From: Planctomycetota bacterium
GTDB lineage: Bacteria; Planctomycetota; B15-G4
Direction: 5' to 3'
Assembly: GCA_003644265.1 (NCBI GenBank)
Contig: QNBX01000041.1
Location: forward strand, 1 to 29,506
DNA: 29,506 nt
The notes under the pieces are model-generated. The model was not told the DNA's origin. It saw only the letters and a program-made list of their open reading frames with translations, and did no database searches. The position numbers and the translations under genes are program-made. Each line of letters opens with the position of its first letter. The stretch's first letter is position 1. Of this stretch, positions 8,299 through 16,835 are shown in pieces.

Positions 8299-9576
8299 AT
8301 GTCGCCGCTCGTGCTCTTCGTCGAGGCGCTCTCGTCCATCGTGCGCGAGGCCCGCCGCATCGCTCCCATGGCCGCCGGCATCGCCTGGGGCGTGGCCAGC
8401 GTGTTCGTGCTGGTGGCCGTGGCGCGCGGCTTCGAGAGCACCCAGCGCCAGCAGCTCGAGGCCCTGGGCGAGGACTTCCTGCTGCTGCGCGTCAACCGCG
8501 CCAGCAACAGCCCCCAGGCGCGCCTGCGCAACGACACCTTCCTGCGCCTGGAGGGCGACGACCTGGCGGTGGCGGAGGCCAGCTCGCCCTCGCTGGCGGC
8601 CCTCTCTCCCAAGGCCAACAACTGGTTCATCCTGGGCTATCGCGGACGCAACGAGACGCGCCTGACGGCCGTGGGTGTGGAGCCCGACTACGCCGACATC
8701 GTCAACCTGCCGCTGCTGCCGGGCAGCCGCTGGATCGACCAGAACGACCTCGAGCAGGAGCTGCCCGTGTGTGTCATCGGCGCACGCGCCCGGGAGGACC
8801 TGTTTGGCGACGACCCCTGGCTGGGGCAGGAGCTCCGGCTCGTGTTCACCCGCGGCGCCGGCGAGGACTCGATCTCGCGCAAACTCACGGTCATCGGCGC
8901 GCTGCAGGACAACGAGCTGGCGGGCGACGAGGTCTACACCAGCCATCGCCGCTCGGTGCTGCTGCCCTTCAGCACCTGGGAGCGCATGAGCCCGCGCGGC
9001 TTCCAGTTCTTCGTGATGCGCCCGCGTACGCCGGCGCTCAAGCACCAGGCCTTGGCCGAGCTGCGCGCCGCCATCGCCAACCGGCGCGGCTTCGATCCGC
9101 TCAATCCCAACTCGGTGCTGCCCTACTTCGACGGCATCTCCCAGGGGCAGCGCCTGGACGCGGTCTTCGGCGGGCTGCGCGTGTTCCTGATCGCGGTGGG
9201 GGCGCTGATCCTGCTGTTGGGCGCCGTGGGCGTGGCCAACGTGGTGCTCATGTCCGTGACCGCGCGCACCTACGAGTTCGGGCTGCGGCGCGCGCTGGGT
9301 TGCAAGCGCCGCTGGATCTTCGCCCAGGTCTTCCTCGAGGCGGGGCTGGTGTGCGTCGTCAGCGGCGCGGCTGGGTTCCTGTTGGGCGCCGGCGGCGTGG
9401 CCGCCATGGGCGAGATGGACCTGCCGGAGGGCTTCGCCGCGCCGCGCGCGGAGCTGGACGGCGCCCTGCTGCCCGGCGCCCTGCTGCTGCTGGTGAGCCT
9501 GGCCGCGGCCGCCTGGCCCGCCGCCCGCGCGGCCCGCGGCTCGGTCGTCAACGCGCTGCATGGGGGCGGGCTGTGA
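8299..9576 (+). CDS. FtsX/MacB-type ABC permease 1
   Basis: Inner-membrane subunit with MacB topology, 425 residues. There is one N-terminal membrane segment (about 22-44), a large periplasmic MacB_PCD-like domain, and three C-terminal segments (about 295-320, 335-370 and 390-412) forming the FtsX domain. The ELGLRRALGCKRRWIF-like coupling sequence appears here as YEFGLRRALG. The ATPase is encoded separately rather than fused as in MacB. The stop overlaps the GTG of permease 2, so both are probably made in equal amounts and form a heterodimer. Confidence 0.9.
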   Translation: MSPLVLFVEALSSIVREARRIAPMAAGIAWGVASVFVLVAVARGFESTQRQQLEALGEDFLLLRVNRASNSPQARLRNDTFLRLEGDDLAVAEASSPSLAALSPKANNWFILGYRGRNETRLTAVGVEPDYADIVNLPLLPGSRWIDQNDLEQELPVCVIGARAREDLFGDDPWLGQELRLVFTRGAGEDSISRKLTVIGALQDNELAGDEVYTSHRRSVLLPFSTWERMSPRGFQFFVMRPRTPALKHQALAELRAAIANRRGFDPLNPNSVLPYFDGISQGQRLDAVFGGLRVFLIAVGALILLLGAVGVANVVLMSVTARTYEFGLRRALGCKRRWIFAQVFLEAGLVCVVSGAAGFLLGAGGVAAMGEMDLPEGFAAPRAELDGALLPGALLLLVSLAAAAWPAARAARGSVVNALHGGGL

Positions 9577-10931
9577 GCGACTCGCCAGCAGCCGACAACG
9601 CCGCACACCAGCGCCCCGGCAGCGCTGAGCCCGGGGGCCGGCGCTCCCGCGGTCAAGCCAGCGTCCGGCGAGCTGCCGCCCCCGTTCGGCGCCCATCGTC
9701 CGGGCCGCGGCTGCTGCTCTCGGTCGTGTCCGAGGCGCTCTACGGCCTGACTGGCCACCCCCTGCGCTCGCTGCTCACGGCGCTCTCGGTCACGTTTGGC
9801 GCGGCGGTGCTCGTGATCCTGATGGCCTACGCCTCAGGCGTGCCCGACATCACCGCCGACATCCTGCGCTCCATGGGCGGCAAGGAATTCATCGCCGAGC
9901 CGGGGCGCAGTCGCGGGCACGGCGGCAGTCGCGGCGGGCGCCGGCTGCAGATCCGCTACGTCGACATGCCGGCGCTGGTCGAGGCCTGTCCGTCCATCTC
10001 GCTGCTGGCGCCGACCTACCGCCCGGGTCGCGGCGCGCCGGCCTTCAGCGACGACCGCAGCTGGCCCTGGGTCAGCCTGATCGGCGTGGGCCAGGCCTAT
10101 CAAGAGGTCACCGATCTGCGCATCGTGGCCGGGCGCTGGTTCACCGAGCAGGAGGAGCAGGGCGGCGAGGAGCTGGCGCTGATCTCGCGCCCGCTGCTGG
10201 AGGGCATGTTCGACGGGCGCCTGCCCCTGGGCGAGCCGATCGAGTCAGGCGGAGAGCGCTATCGCATCATCGGTGTGTTCGAGAACGACGCGTCCTTCGC
10301 GTACTCCATCTTCGTGCCCTACACCACGGCCGTGGAGCTGGGCGACGGCGGCGGGCGCAACGTGAGCAGCCTGGCGTTCTTGCCGCGGCGTCCGGACCTG
10401 GCGTCGGCGGCCATCTCCGAGATGCGGCAGGCGCTGGGTGCGCTCTACTCGTTTGACCCGGACGACACCAGCGTGCTCGACATCAAGGAGAACACGGCCT
10501 TCGTGGCGCAGGTGGAGGCGGTCAGCCTGGGGCTGGAGCTGCTGGTGCTGACCATCGCCGTGCTGGCGCTGGTGCTGGGTTGCCTGGGCGCGGCCAACGT
10601 GGTGGGCATCGCCGTGGCCGAGCGCACCGGCGAGCTGGGCCTGCGCAAGGCGCTGGGAGCCGACGCCGCGCGCCTGCGCGCCGAGGTCCTGGCGGAGACG
10701 CTGCTGCTGTGCCTGGCGGGCGGCGCTCTGGGCGTGGGGCTGGCCCTGGCCGTGGTCTCATGGATGGGCGACCTGCCCTTCACGCAGGACGCGCTGTTGG
10801 TGCCCAAGCTGGAGCCCGGGCCCCTGAGCGTGGCGCTGCTGTTGCTGCTGGTCACGGCCACCCTGGCGGGGCTACCGGCCGCCGTGCGCGCCTCACGCCT
10901 CGACCCGGTGGAGGCGCTCCGCCAGGAGTAG
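9573..10931 (+). CDS. FtsX/MacB-type ABC permease 2
   Basis: Second permease, 452 residues, start GTG at 9573 (GTGA overlap). It has a hydrophilic Pro/Arg/Ser-rich cytoplasmic tail of about 60 residues that permease 1 lacks. A first membrane segment lies at about residues 70-90, then a periplasmic domain and three C-terminal segments. The coupling motif GELGLRKALGADAARL is closer to the MacB consensus than that of permease 1. The periplasmic domain has an unusual Gly/Arg/His-rich patch shortly after the first segment (near nt 9895-9955). Substrate unknown; the operon position suggests an envelope glycan or lipid, but antibiotic or lipoprotein export is equally possible. Confidence 0.9.
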   Translation: MSDSPAADNAAHQRPGSAEPGGRRSRGQASVRRAAAPVRRPSSGPRLLLSVVSEALYGLTGHPLRSLLTALSVTFGAAVLVILMAYASGVPDITADILRSMGGKEFIAEPGRSRGHGGSRGGRRLQIRYVDMPALVEACPSISLLAPTYRPGRGAPAFSDDRSWPWVSLIGVGQAYQEVTDLRIVAGRWFTEQEEQGGEELALISRPLLEGMFDGRLPLGEPIESGGERYRIIGVFENDASFAYSIFVPYTTAVELGDGGGRNVSSLAFLPRRPDLASAAISEMRQALGALYSFDPDDTSVLDIKENTAFVAQVEAVSLGLELLVLTIAVLALVLGCLGAANVVGIAVAERTGELGLRKALGADAARLRAEVLAETLLLCLAGGALGVGLALAVVSWMGDLPFTQDALLVPKLEPGPLSVALLLLLVTATLAGLPAAVRASRLDPVEALRQE

Positions 10932-10967
10932 CGGACCCCGCCGTGGGCGCCTCGCGTCTCGGTCCGC
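10931..10967. terminator. Possible stem-loop between convergent genes
   Basis: GCGGACC (10931-10937) can pair with GGTCCGC (10961-10967) across a 23-nt loop, right at the end of permease 2. A perfect palindrome GCGCTCGCGAGCGC follows at 10984-10997. There is no T-run on either strand, so termination function is a guess. Confidence 0.3.
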
Positions 10968-11014
10968 CGGCGCTGCCGCGCCCGCGCTCGCGAGCGCCCG
11001 CTCGCCCGCTGTAC

Positions 11015-12856
11015 TCAGACCCCGGAGGGCCGGCCCTGAGGCGCGCGCAGCTCCGGCGCATGTCGATGCAGCATGGCCAGCAGGGCCTCGATGCGCACGG
11101 GCTTGGGCAGCCAGCCGTCCATGCCGGCCCGCAGGCAGGCGGCCCGGTCTTCGGGCAGGGCGCTGGCGGTAAGCGCCACCAGCGGCAGCTGCTCGCCCAG
11201 CCCCCGCTCCTGCTCGTCGGAGCGGATGCGCCGCGTGGTCTCGTAGCCATCCATGACCGGCATCTGCACGTCGAGCAGGACCAGGTGGACGTGCTCGAGC
11301 TGCAGCAGCTCCAGCGCCGCGGCGCCGTGGGGGGCGGTCAGCGCGGAGATGCCGCGGGACTCCAGCATCCAGGTCATGAGCTCGCGCTGCATGGCGTCGT
11401 CATCCACCACCAGCACGCGCAGGCGGCTGGCCGGGTCGTCGCTCTCCGGCAGCAGCGAGCGGAAGCCCAGCTCCTCGCCGGACACGTCCAGCTCGAGCGC
11501 CATCGAGAACCAGGCCGAGGTGCCCCAGCCCGGTTGGCTGTTCAGGCCGAGTTCGCCGCCGATCCGGCGCGCGATGCGCTCGCAGCCCGCCAGCGATGTG
11601 GGCCGGGTCCCGTCCGAGAGCGTGACGGGTTCCAAGCTGCCCGACGGATCCAGCAGCCGCTCGATGTCCTCCAGCGCCATGCCGGCGCCCGTGTCCTGCA
11701 CCACCAAGCGCACGCGGGCGCGGTCATCCCAGCTGCGCTCCTCGTCGCTGGCGTGCACGCTCAGTCCGCCTTCGTGGGTCCAGCACAGGGCGTTGCCGAT
11801 CAGCGTGCCCAGCACCTGCCGCACGCAGGACGGGTCTCCCACGACCCAGCGGGGCAGGCTCATCGAACGGTGGATGCTGATGCTCAGGCCGCGGCCGCTG
11901 GCCAGGGGGCGCCAGGCCTCCGCCACGGAGTCCAGCGTGGCGTGGAGATCGAAGGGCAGCTCCTCGAGCTCGCTGTCGGCTTGCTCGGCGCGCATGCGGT
12001 CGACGCTGGCCTCCAGCGTGGCCAGCAGCGTCTCGGAGGCGACGCGCAGCTGGCCGGCGCGAACGCCGTGGACGCTGTCGCGTGTCTCGTGCTCGAGGCG
12101 TTCACTCAGGCCGAGCACGTTGGCCAGGGGGTTGCGCATGGCCGCGCTGAGCTCGGACAGGAAGCGACGCTGGCTGCCCTCGGCGCGCGCGATGCGCTCG
12201 CGCAGTCGGCCCGCCTGGGACTGGGCCAGGCGCTGGCCCGCGCGGGCACGATGGGTGCCGTGCGCGAGACCGGTGGCGCCGAGGGGCGCGAGGGCCGTCA
12301 TGACCAGCAGCGGGCCCAGCAGGTGTACGTCGTGGGCGTCGCCCGGCAGCGCCGCCACGTACGACAGGCAGTAGGTGCCCGCCGTGGCCGTCGAGAGGCG
12401 CAGGGTCACGCCCGGCGCGTTGGGCAGCAGCGCCGTGCACAGCACGAGCAGCGGGGCCAGCCCAGCCATCAGCGCCATGTCGCTGGCGTGGTCCGTCAGG
12501 GACGCGGCGTGGCCATGGCTCACGGCCGTGACCAGGCACACCATCCAGGACAGGGCCGAGAGGTCTCTGGCCTGCAGCCGCTGGCCGACGCGGGCCGCCA
12601 GCAGCAGGACCGGCAGGCTCGCCAGGCGCCAGAGGTGACTCTGCAGCAGCGGGACCGGCTGGCTGGCCGCCGCGAGCAACAGCTCGATCAGCGTGGCCAT
12701 GCAGCAGGTCAGCACCAGCAACCCCACCATCTGGTGCAGCTGGGCGCGCCAAGAGCGTTCTGTGGCCATCCAGCGCGACGGGCGTGTGCCCGAGCCGCGT
12801 CGCGACACCGAGGGGGAGCTCGCCGGCGCCGGGGGTGTCGTGCCAGGGGAGTTCAT
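11015..12856 (-). CDS. Membrane hybrid sensor kinase with receiver domain and a His-less H-box
   Basis: A 613-residue sensor protein. After a Ser/Pro-rich cytoplasmic tail there are about six membrane segments (MASE-like), then a dimerisation helix, a HATPase_c domain and a C-terminal receiver. Where kinases read SHELRTPL, this protein reads SAAMRNPL at residues 237-244, so the phospho-acceptor histidine is A238. The ATPase part looks usable: N-box (LIGNALCWT), G1 (DTGAGM) and G2 (GWGTSAWF). The receiver has the acidic pair (VVDDD), acceptor D529 in LLDVQMPVMDG and the lysine in LPKPV, so it looks intact. The ATG has a strong Shine-Dalgarno (AAGGGGAGGG). It lies 74 nt downstream of the spermidine-synthase-like gene. 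Autophosphorylation in cis seems impossible; a binding or phosphate-sink role is inferred. Confidence 0.88.
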   Translation of the reverse strand: MNSPGTTPPAPASSPSVSRRGSGTRPSRWMATERSWRAQLHQMVGLLVLTCCMATLIELLLAAASQPVPLLQSHLWRLASLPVLLLAARVGQRLQARDLSALSWMVCLVTAVSHGHAASLTDHASDMALMAGLAPLLVLCTALLPNAPGVTLRLSTATAGTYCLSYVAALPGDAHDVHLLGPLLVMTALAPLGATGLAHGTHRARAGQRLAQSQAGRLRERIARAEGSQRRFLSELSAAMRNPLANVLGLSERLEHETRDSVHGVRAGQLRVASETLLATLEASVDRMRAEQADSELEELPFDLHATLDSVAEAWRPLASGRGLSISIHRSMSLPRWVVGDPSCVRQVLGTLIGNALCWTHEGGLSVHASDEERSWDDRARVRLVVQDTGAGMALEDIERLLDPSGSLEPVTLSDGTRPTSLAGCERIARRIGGELGLNSQPGWGTSAWFSMALELDVSGEELGFRSLLPESDDPASRLRVLVVDDDAMQRELMTWMLESRGISALTAPHGAAALELLQLEHVHLVLLDVQMPVMDGYETTRRIRSDEQERGLGEQLPLVALTASALPEDRAACLRAGMDGWLPKPVRIEALLAMLHRHAPELRAPQGRPSGV

Positions 12857-12872
12857 CGCCCTCCCCTTCGGC

Positions 12873-12878
12873 AAGATA
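12873..12878 (-). promoter_or_regulatory. Candidate -10 element (TATCTT) for the sensor kinase
   Basis: TATCTT on the minus strand stands 16 nt before the ATG at 12856, inside the 74-nt gap after the upstream gene. It leaves just enough room for a short leader with the GGGGAGGG ribosome binding site. No clear -35 is visible. Confidence 0.35.
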
Positions 12879-12930
12879 GGCCTGCATCCTGATGGTCGGT
12901 CCGACAGGGCCGGGGGCGTTGGGGCAGGCC

Positions 12931-15243
12931 TCAGGCGCTGGTGGGCGTGCGGCGCGTGGCCAGCAGCAAGGCCAGCGTGGCCGCCAGATAGCAGGCGGCG
13001 CCCGCGAGCTGGGTGCGCGCCAGGCCCTGGTCCATGGCCAGCATGACCGCCAGCGGCCCCGTCAGCACGGAGGCCGCCCCGTTCCAGAGGAAGGCGGAGG
13101 GCAGCAGGGACTGGCGGCCGCTCCCCAGGCTGCGCACCGCCAGAGGAAAGCACATGCCCATGACCAGTGCGGCGGGCAGCAGGGCCAGGCTCACCGCCAC
13201 GATGCGCAGGGCCAAGGGCTGGCCCGCGAGCGCCCCCAGCAAGAGGCCGTGGGAGGGCACCAGCACCGCGGCCACCAGCACGGCGGCCAGGGCGCAGACC
13301 CAGGGCGCGGCGCGCGCGGGCAGGCGCGCGCTCAGCAGCGAGCCGCAGCCCGACCACATCAGCAGCGACACCAGCACCACCGCCACGGCGTACACCGGGT
13401 GCCCCAGCACGAGCACCAGGCGTTGCATGGCCGAGACCTCCACCAGCAGGTAGGCGGCGCCCAGGGACAGGAACGCCGCCGACACCGCGAACCCGCCGGC
13501 GGCCCGGTTGCGCGCGCCCGAGAGCAGCAGTGACGACAGCAGCGCCAGCATGATGAAGGTGGCCACCAGCACCTCCTGCCCGCCCAGGCGATCGTGGATC
13601 CAGTTGCCCTCGCTGCGGAACAGCGTCCCCAGCCGGCCGTTCTCGAAGAAGAAGGGGCGGTCGTCGGTGGTGGGGTCGACGCGGTACTCGTAGGCGTCGG
13701 CCCAGGCCACGGGGTCGGGCGCGTCCAGGGCCTGCACCAGCGTGGCGTGGGACGGGCGACCCCAGGCGTAGACGGTGTGCGCGCCGCGGGAGATCGCCTC
13801 CTGCTCCAGCTCGTCGAGCTCGGCCTCGCTGAAGTCGGCGCCTTGCTTGATGACCGTGAGCGAGTTGCCGCCCTGGGCCACGTAGATGCGGCGGCGCGGG
13901 TCGGCCACGCCGTCCTGGCGCAGGGCCTCGGCCAGGGTCAGCAGCAGCCGCAGGGTCTGGCGCGGCGGCTCGAACCACCAGCGCGTGAGGAACAGGCGCC
14001 CGCCGGGGTTGAGCCGGCGCAGGTAGGCCGACACGCCCTCGAGCGTGTACAGGTGGTTCTCCGCCAGGGCGAAGGCGCCGGCCTGGGTGGCGGCGAAGGT
14101 GTCGACCCCGGCCAGCACGATGCGGTCGTAGCGCTGCTCGTGAGACTCCACGTAGTGACGACCCTCGGCCACCACCGCCGTGACGCGCGGGTCGTGGTAC
14201 AGGTCGCCCGAGTAGGACGCCCAGCGGCCCTGCACCGCCTCCACGATGAAGGGGTCGAGCTCCACCGCCGTGACCTGGGAGGCGCCGGCGTCCAGGGCGC
14301 CCAGCACGTCCCAGCCGCCGCCGGCTCCCAGCACCAGGGCCGAGAAACCGGGCGCCGCGCCGGCGTAGGCCAAGCCGGCCGGGTGCTTGCGCAGCAGCGG
14401 GGTGAAGTCGTCGGAGCCGTCGCGGCGGGTGATGAACGTGATGGCCCAGGCGTCGATGGCCACGCCGACGGTCTCGGGCACCTCGGCTGACGGGTCCGCG
14501 GCCACCTCCCAGAGCCCGTGGTGGTCCGGGTTCTCGTAGAAGATGACGTCGCTGGTGGCGTCGGAGCGCTCCAGCAGGATGTGCTCGGCGGGCACGCGCG
14601 GGAAGTGCTTGCGGCTGGCGCGCGGCACCACGGCGTCCGGCAGGGCGATGGCGGTCAGGGACGCCAGCAGCGCGACCAACGCCAGCGGCCGCCGGCGAGC
14701 GCCGCTCAACGCCACCAACGCAGGCAGGACCGCGATCACTCCCAGGGTGGTGCGCGTGCCCAGCCACTCCATGGCGCCCAGGCTCATCAGGGCGCCCGCG
14801 GCGCCGCCCAGGAAGGTCGCGCCGTACACGCGCGGCAGGCGCTCGCCGGCCAGGTCCAGCGCGCTGCACACCAGCGTGCCCAGCAGCACGAAGGGTGCGC
14901 TGATCCCGGTCACCAGCAGCGCCAGCAGCAGCCCGTCCTGTGGGCGCTCCAGGAGTTCGGAGGCGTCGATGGGCAGGCGCACGGCCAGGGCCACCGCGCC
15001 CAGCACGGCCAGGCTGGCCCAGGCCAGCAGCGCGTCGCGATCGAGACCGCCGCCGGCGGCGCCCGTGGCCTCCACGCGGCGGCGCACCAAGCTGCCGCCC
15101 AGGGCAAAGCCCAGCATGGCCAGGCTCACCGCGAGGAACGCCAAGTGGTACCAGAGCACCACGCTGAACAGGCGCGGCAGCAGCACCTGCAGCGCGACCC
15201 CGGTCGCCGACCCCGCCAGGGCCTGGAGCATCAGCCGGCTCAT
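12931..15243 (-). CDS. Polytopic membrane protein with spermidine-synthase-like methyltransferase-fold domain
   Basis: A 770-residue protein. About six N-terminal membrane segments precede a soluble Rossmann domain with the glycine-rich SAM/dcSAM loop LVLGAGGGWD near residue 302 and the acidic ligand in VTAVELDP. About seven further membrane segments follow the domain. The conserved segments SAGAFALAENHLYTLEG and FLTRWW are those of membrane-embedded spermidine-synthase homologues. In SpeE the catalytic aspartate follows YDVIMV; here the same place reads YDRIVLAG, with Ala instead. True aminopropyltransferase activity is therefore doubtful. Start ATG at 15243; a possible -10 lies about 60 nt upstream. 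No polyamine biosynthesis gene is nearby, and the role is unknown. Confidence 0.85.
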   Translation of the reverse strand: MSRLMLQALAGSATGVALQVLLPRLFSVVLWYHLAFLAVSLAMLGFALGGSLVRRRVEATGAAGGGLDRDALLAWASLAVLGAVALAVRLPIDASELLERPQDGLLLALLVTGISAPFVLLGTLVCSALDLAGERLPRVYGATFLGGAAGALMSLGAMEWLGTRTTLGVIAVLPALVALSGARRRPLALVALLASLTAIALPDAVVPRASRKHFPRVPAEHILLERSDATSDVIFYENPDHHGLWEVAADPSAEVPETVGVAIDAWAITFITRRDGSDDFTPLLRKHPAGLAYAGAAPGFSALVLGAGGGWDVLGALDAGASQVTAVELDPFIVEAVQGRWASYSGDLYHDPRVTAVVAEGRHYVESHEQRYDRIVLAGVDTFAATQAGAFALAENHLYTLEGVSAYLRRLNPGGRLFLTRWWFEPPRQTLRLLLTLAEALRQDGVADPRRRIYVAQGGNSLTVIKQGADFSEAELDELEQEAISRGAHTVYAWGRPSHATLVQALDAPDPVAWADAYEYRVDPTTDDRPFFFENGRLGTLFRSEGNWIHDRLGGQEVLVATFIMLALLSSLLLSGARNRAAGGFAVSAAFLSLGAAYLLVEVSAMQRLVLVLGHPVYAVAVVLVSLLMWSGCGSLLSARLPARAAPWVCALAAVLVAAVLVPSHGLLLGALAGQPLALRIVAVSLALLPAALVMGMCFPLAVRSLGSGRQSLLPSAFLWNGAASVLTGPLAVMLAMDQGLARTQLAGAACYLAATLALLLATRRTPTSA

Positions 15244-15646
15244 GAGGCGTGCTCGATGGCCCGGGACTGATCGACGCGTTTGAGATGGCCCGCCACGACG
15301 GCGAGCCTAGCAAGCTGTGGCACCAGGCTGATCAGGACATGCGGCCAATCTGTGTCGGGACGTGTCGCCGAGGTCTGCTGGCGCGCGCTCGTCCGCAGGA
15401 CTGTTGCGGCCCGTTTCGCTCCGTTCCGGCCCGCGAACAGGCCGCCTGCCAGGGCGTGCGTGCCGGATCTGCCTGCAAGCTCTCTGGCGCCCCGCGCAAT
15501 GAGCAGCGTGTCCCATTTGCGACGTTGGAAGATGTCGCTCCCGGGAACTGTCATGGTCGTCGTGATGGTTGCGTAAGCAGCCGCCCGGCCAGAGAGAGGT
15601 CGTCCACCTGAATGGTGTGACGATGAGGATCGAGGGAGAGCCGAAT
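15244..15646. other. Divergent intergenic region of about 400 nt
   Basis: Lies between two divergent genes and is less GC-biased than its surroundings. It contains the candidate minus-strand -10 (15304-15309) and the ribosome binding site of the plus-strand gene. Short frames here lack recognisable products, and I see no RNA gene or repeat. A plus-strand promoter must lie here, but I cannot place it. Confidence 0.5.
15304..15309 (-). promoter_or_regulatory. Candidate -10 element (TAGGCT) for the membrane spermidine-synthase-like gene
   Basis: On the minus strand the context is CAGCTTGC-TAGGCT-CGCC, about 60 nt before the ATG at 15243. It resembles the flanks of the TACACT (4693) and TAGACT (18203) elements. 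No firm -35. Confidence 0.3.
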
Positions 15647-16744
15647 ATGTCAGCAACTGCAGTTGGTCGTGCGAGTGTGTGCACCGGAGCGGTGCTTCTG
15701 GGTCTGGTGGGAGCGAGCCGGGCCGCGGCCCAGGAACCCGAGCCCCACGCGCTGCTGGAGACCGCGGCGCGGCTCGAGCTGCGGCACGGCAAGAAGGCCA
15801 CCACCGGGAGCAAGGCCGAGCGGCGTCTCGTGCCCTCGGTTCGCGCGGCGCTCAACGCATGGGCCGAGCCCGCCGAGGCCCTGGGGCTCAGGGTCGCCGT
15901 GGGTCACCAGGCCGAAGCGCTGGTCCTGGGGCGTTGCGACGAGAAGCTGCTCATGCAGGCCACGCGCTGGCTGGACGAGGCCTGGGAGTTGCTGGAGCCC
16001 GTGCACGCCGAGGAGCAGGGCTGGAACGATGCCGTCGTGATCCTGCTCTTTGACCGGGAGGGCGTGGCCAGCGAGGCTTGGCCCGGCGTGCTCGATGTGT
16101 TCGTGCAGCGCGGCCAGCTGGTGGCGTCAGGCGCTGAGCAGCTGAAGCTCGACCCGGGTTCGCTCACCCTGCGCGACGTGCCCGCGTTCCTGCAGACCAC
16201 CTATGACATGGCCGGGGACGCCGCCGCGGGCGATGACGAGTTCCGGCTGGGCAATGAGCTGGTGCACAAGTTTGCCCAGTGCCTGGTGACCGAGCGCTTC
16301 GGGCAGGTGCCCGATACGCTGCGCTGGGGCATGGGCTACGTCGTGGAGCAGCGGCTGTTCCGCTCCATCTACCAGTTTGACGGTTCGGGCTTCGTCTCCT
16401 CCGGCAGCCATCATGACTGGCCCAAGCGCACGTCGAAGACGCTCAAGGGCCACGCCAAGGACAAGGGTTTCTCGCTGGTGGAGCTGGCCCGCGACGGCCG
16501 CGGCGGTCAGGCGGAGACGCCCCAGATGGTGACCTGGGCCACGCTCGACTATCTGCTGAACAAGGACCCTGAAGACCTCGCCGGGCTGCTGGGCGAGCTC
16601 GGTGAACTGCACAGCGCGGCCGCCGGCTGGCGCGGGACCACGGGCTACGCCGGTTCGGAGGACGGCACCCGGCGCGTGCTGGCCGAGCACCTGAGCAGCA
16701 TCAACTCCAAATTGCTGGTCAAGCACCTCAAGCGCGTGAAGTAG
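15647..16744 (+). CDS. Exported protein of unknown function, possibly a degenerate gluzincin-like peptidase
   Basis: A 365-residue protein with a signal peptide (hydrophobic VCTGAVLLGLVGA, cleavage near AAAQ), so periplasmic or secreted. The ATG at 15647 is chosen over earlier in-frame ATG (15623) and TTG (15569) because GAGGGAGAG sits six bases before it. The middle reads NELVHKFAQCLVTERFG, and shortly after LRWGMGYVVEQRLF. This layout recalls secreted metallopeptidase-like (MA-clan, DUF1570-type) proteins, where HExxH is followed by a WLxEGLAEYVE-like helix. Here the HExxH is NELVH, missing the first histidine, so zinc hydrolysis is unlikely. The similarity is by eye only. The next gene follows after 91 nt with its own promoter candidate. 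Confidence 0.8.
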   Translation: MSATAVGRASVCTGAVLLGLVGASRAAAQEPEPHALLETAARLELRHGKKATTGSKAERRLVPSVRAALNAWAEPAEALGLRVAVGHQAEALVLGRCDEKLLMQATRWLDEAWELLEPVHAEEQGWNDAVVILLFDREGVASEAWPGVLDVFVQRGQLVASGAEQLKLDPGSLTLRDVPAFLQTTYDMAGDAAAGDDEFRLGNELVHKFAQCLVTERFGQVPDTLRWGMGYVVEQRLFRSIYQFDGSGFVSSGSHHDWPKRTSKTLKGHAKDKGFSLVELARDGRGGQAETPQMVTWATLDYLLNKDPEDLAGLLGELGELHSAAAGWRGTTGYAGSEDGTRRVLAEHLSSINSKLLVKHLKRVK

Positions 16745-16763
16745 GCCGCCCGCGGCGCGGACC

Positions 16764-16786
16764 GGCGCCGAGACCGGAGCGGCGCC
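16764..16786 (+). terminator. Possible terminator hairpin
   Basis: GGCGCCG (16764-16770) pairs perfectly with CGGCGCC (16780-16786) around a 9-nt loop, 20 nt after the stop at 16744. There is no T-run afterwards, so Rho-independent function is uncertain. Confidence 0.35.
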
Positions 16787-16822
16787 CGCCACCCGGCCTG
16801 CAGCGCTCCGCGCCGGCTCGGG

Positions 16823-16828
16823 TACGAT
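16823..16828 (+). promoter_or_regulatory. Candidate -10 element (TACGAT) implying a leaderless transcript
   Basis: TACGAT lies only seven bases before the ATG at 16836, and no Shine-Dalgarno is present. If used, transcription would start at or next to the ATG. Flanks GGCTCGGG and CGACGG resemble other elements in the window. Confidence 0.35.
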
Positions 16829-16835
16829 CGACGGC

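Noticed and set aside
10580..12892. 770-codon plus-strand frame
   Set aside because: Antisense to the sensor kinase and overlaps the permease end; product is Gln/Arg/Gly/Ala-rich without domains.
12857..15313. N-terminal extension of the sensor kinase frame up to 15313
   Set aside because: It would cover the whole membrane protein gene in another frame; the ATG at 12856 has a strong ribosome binding site.
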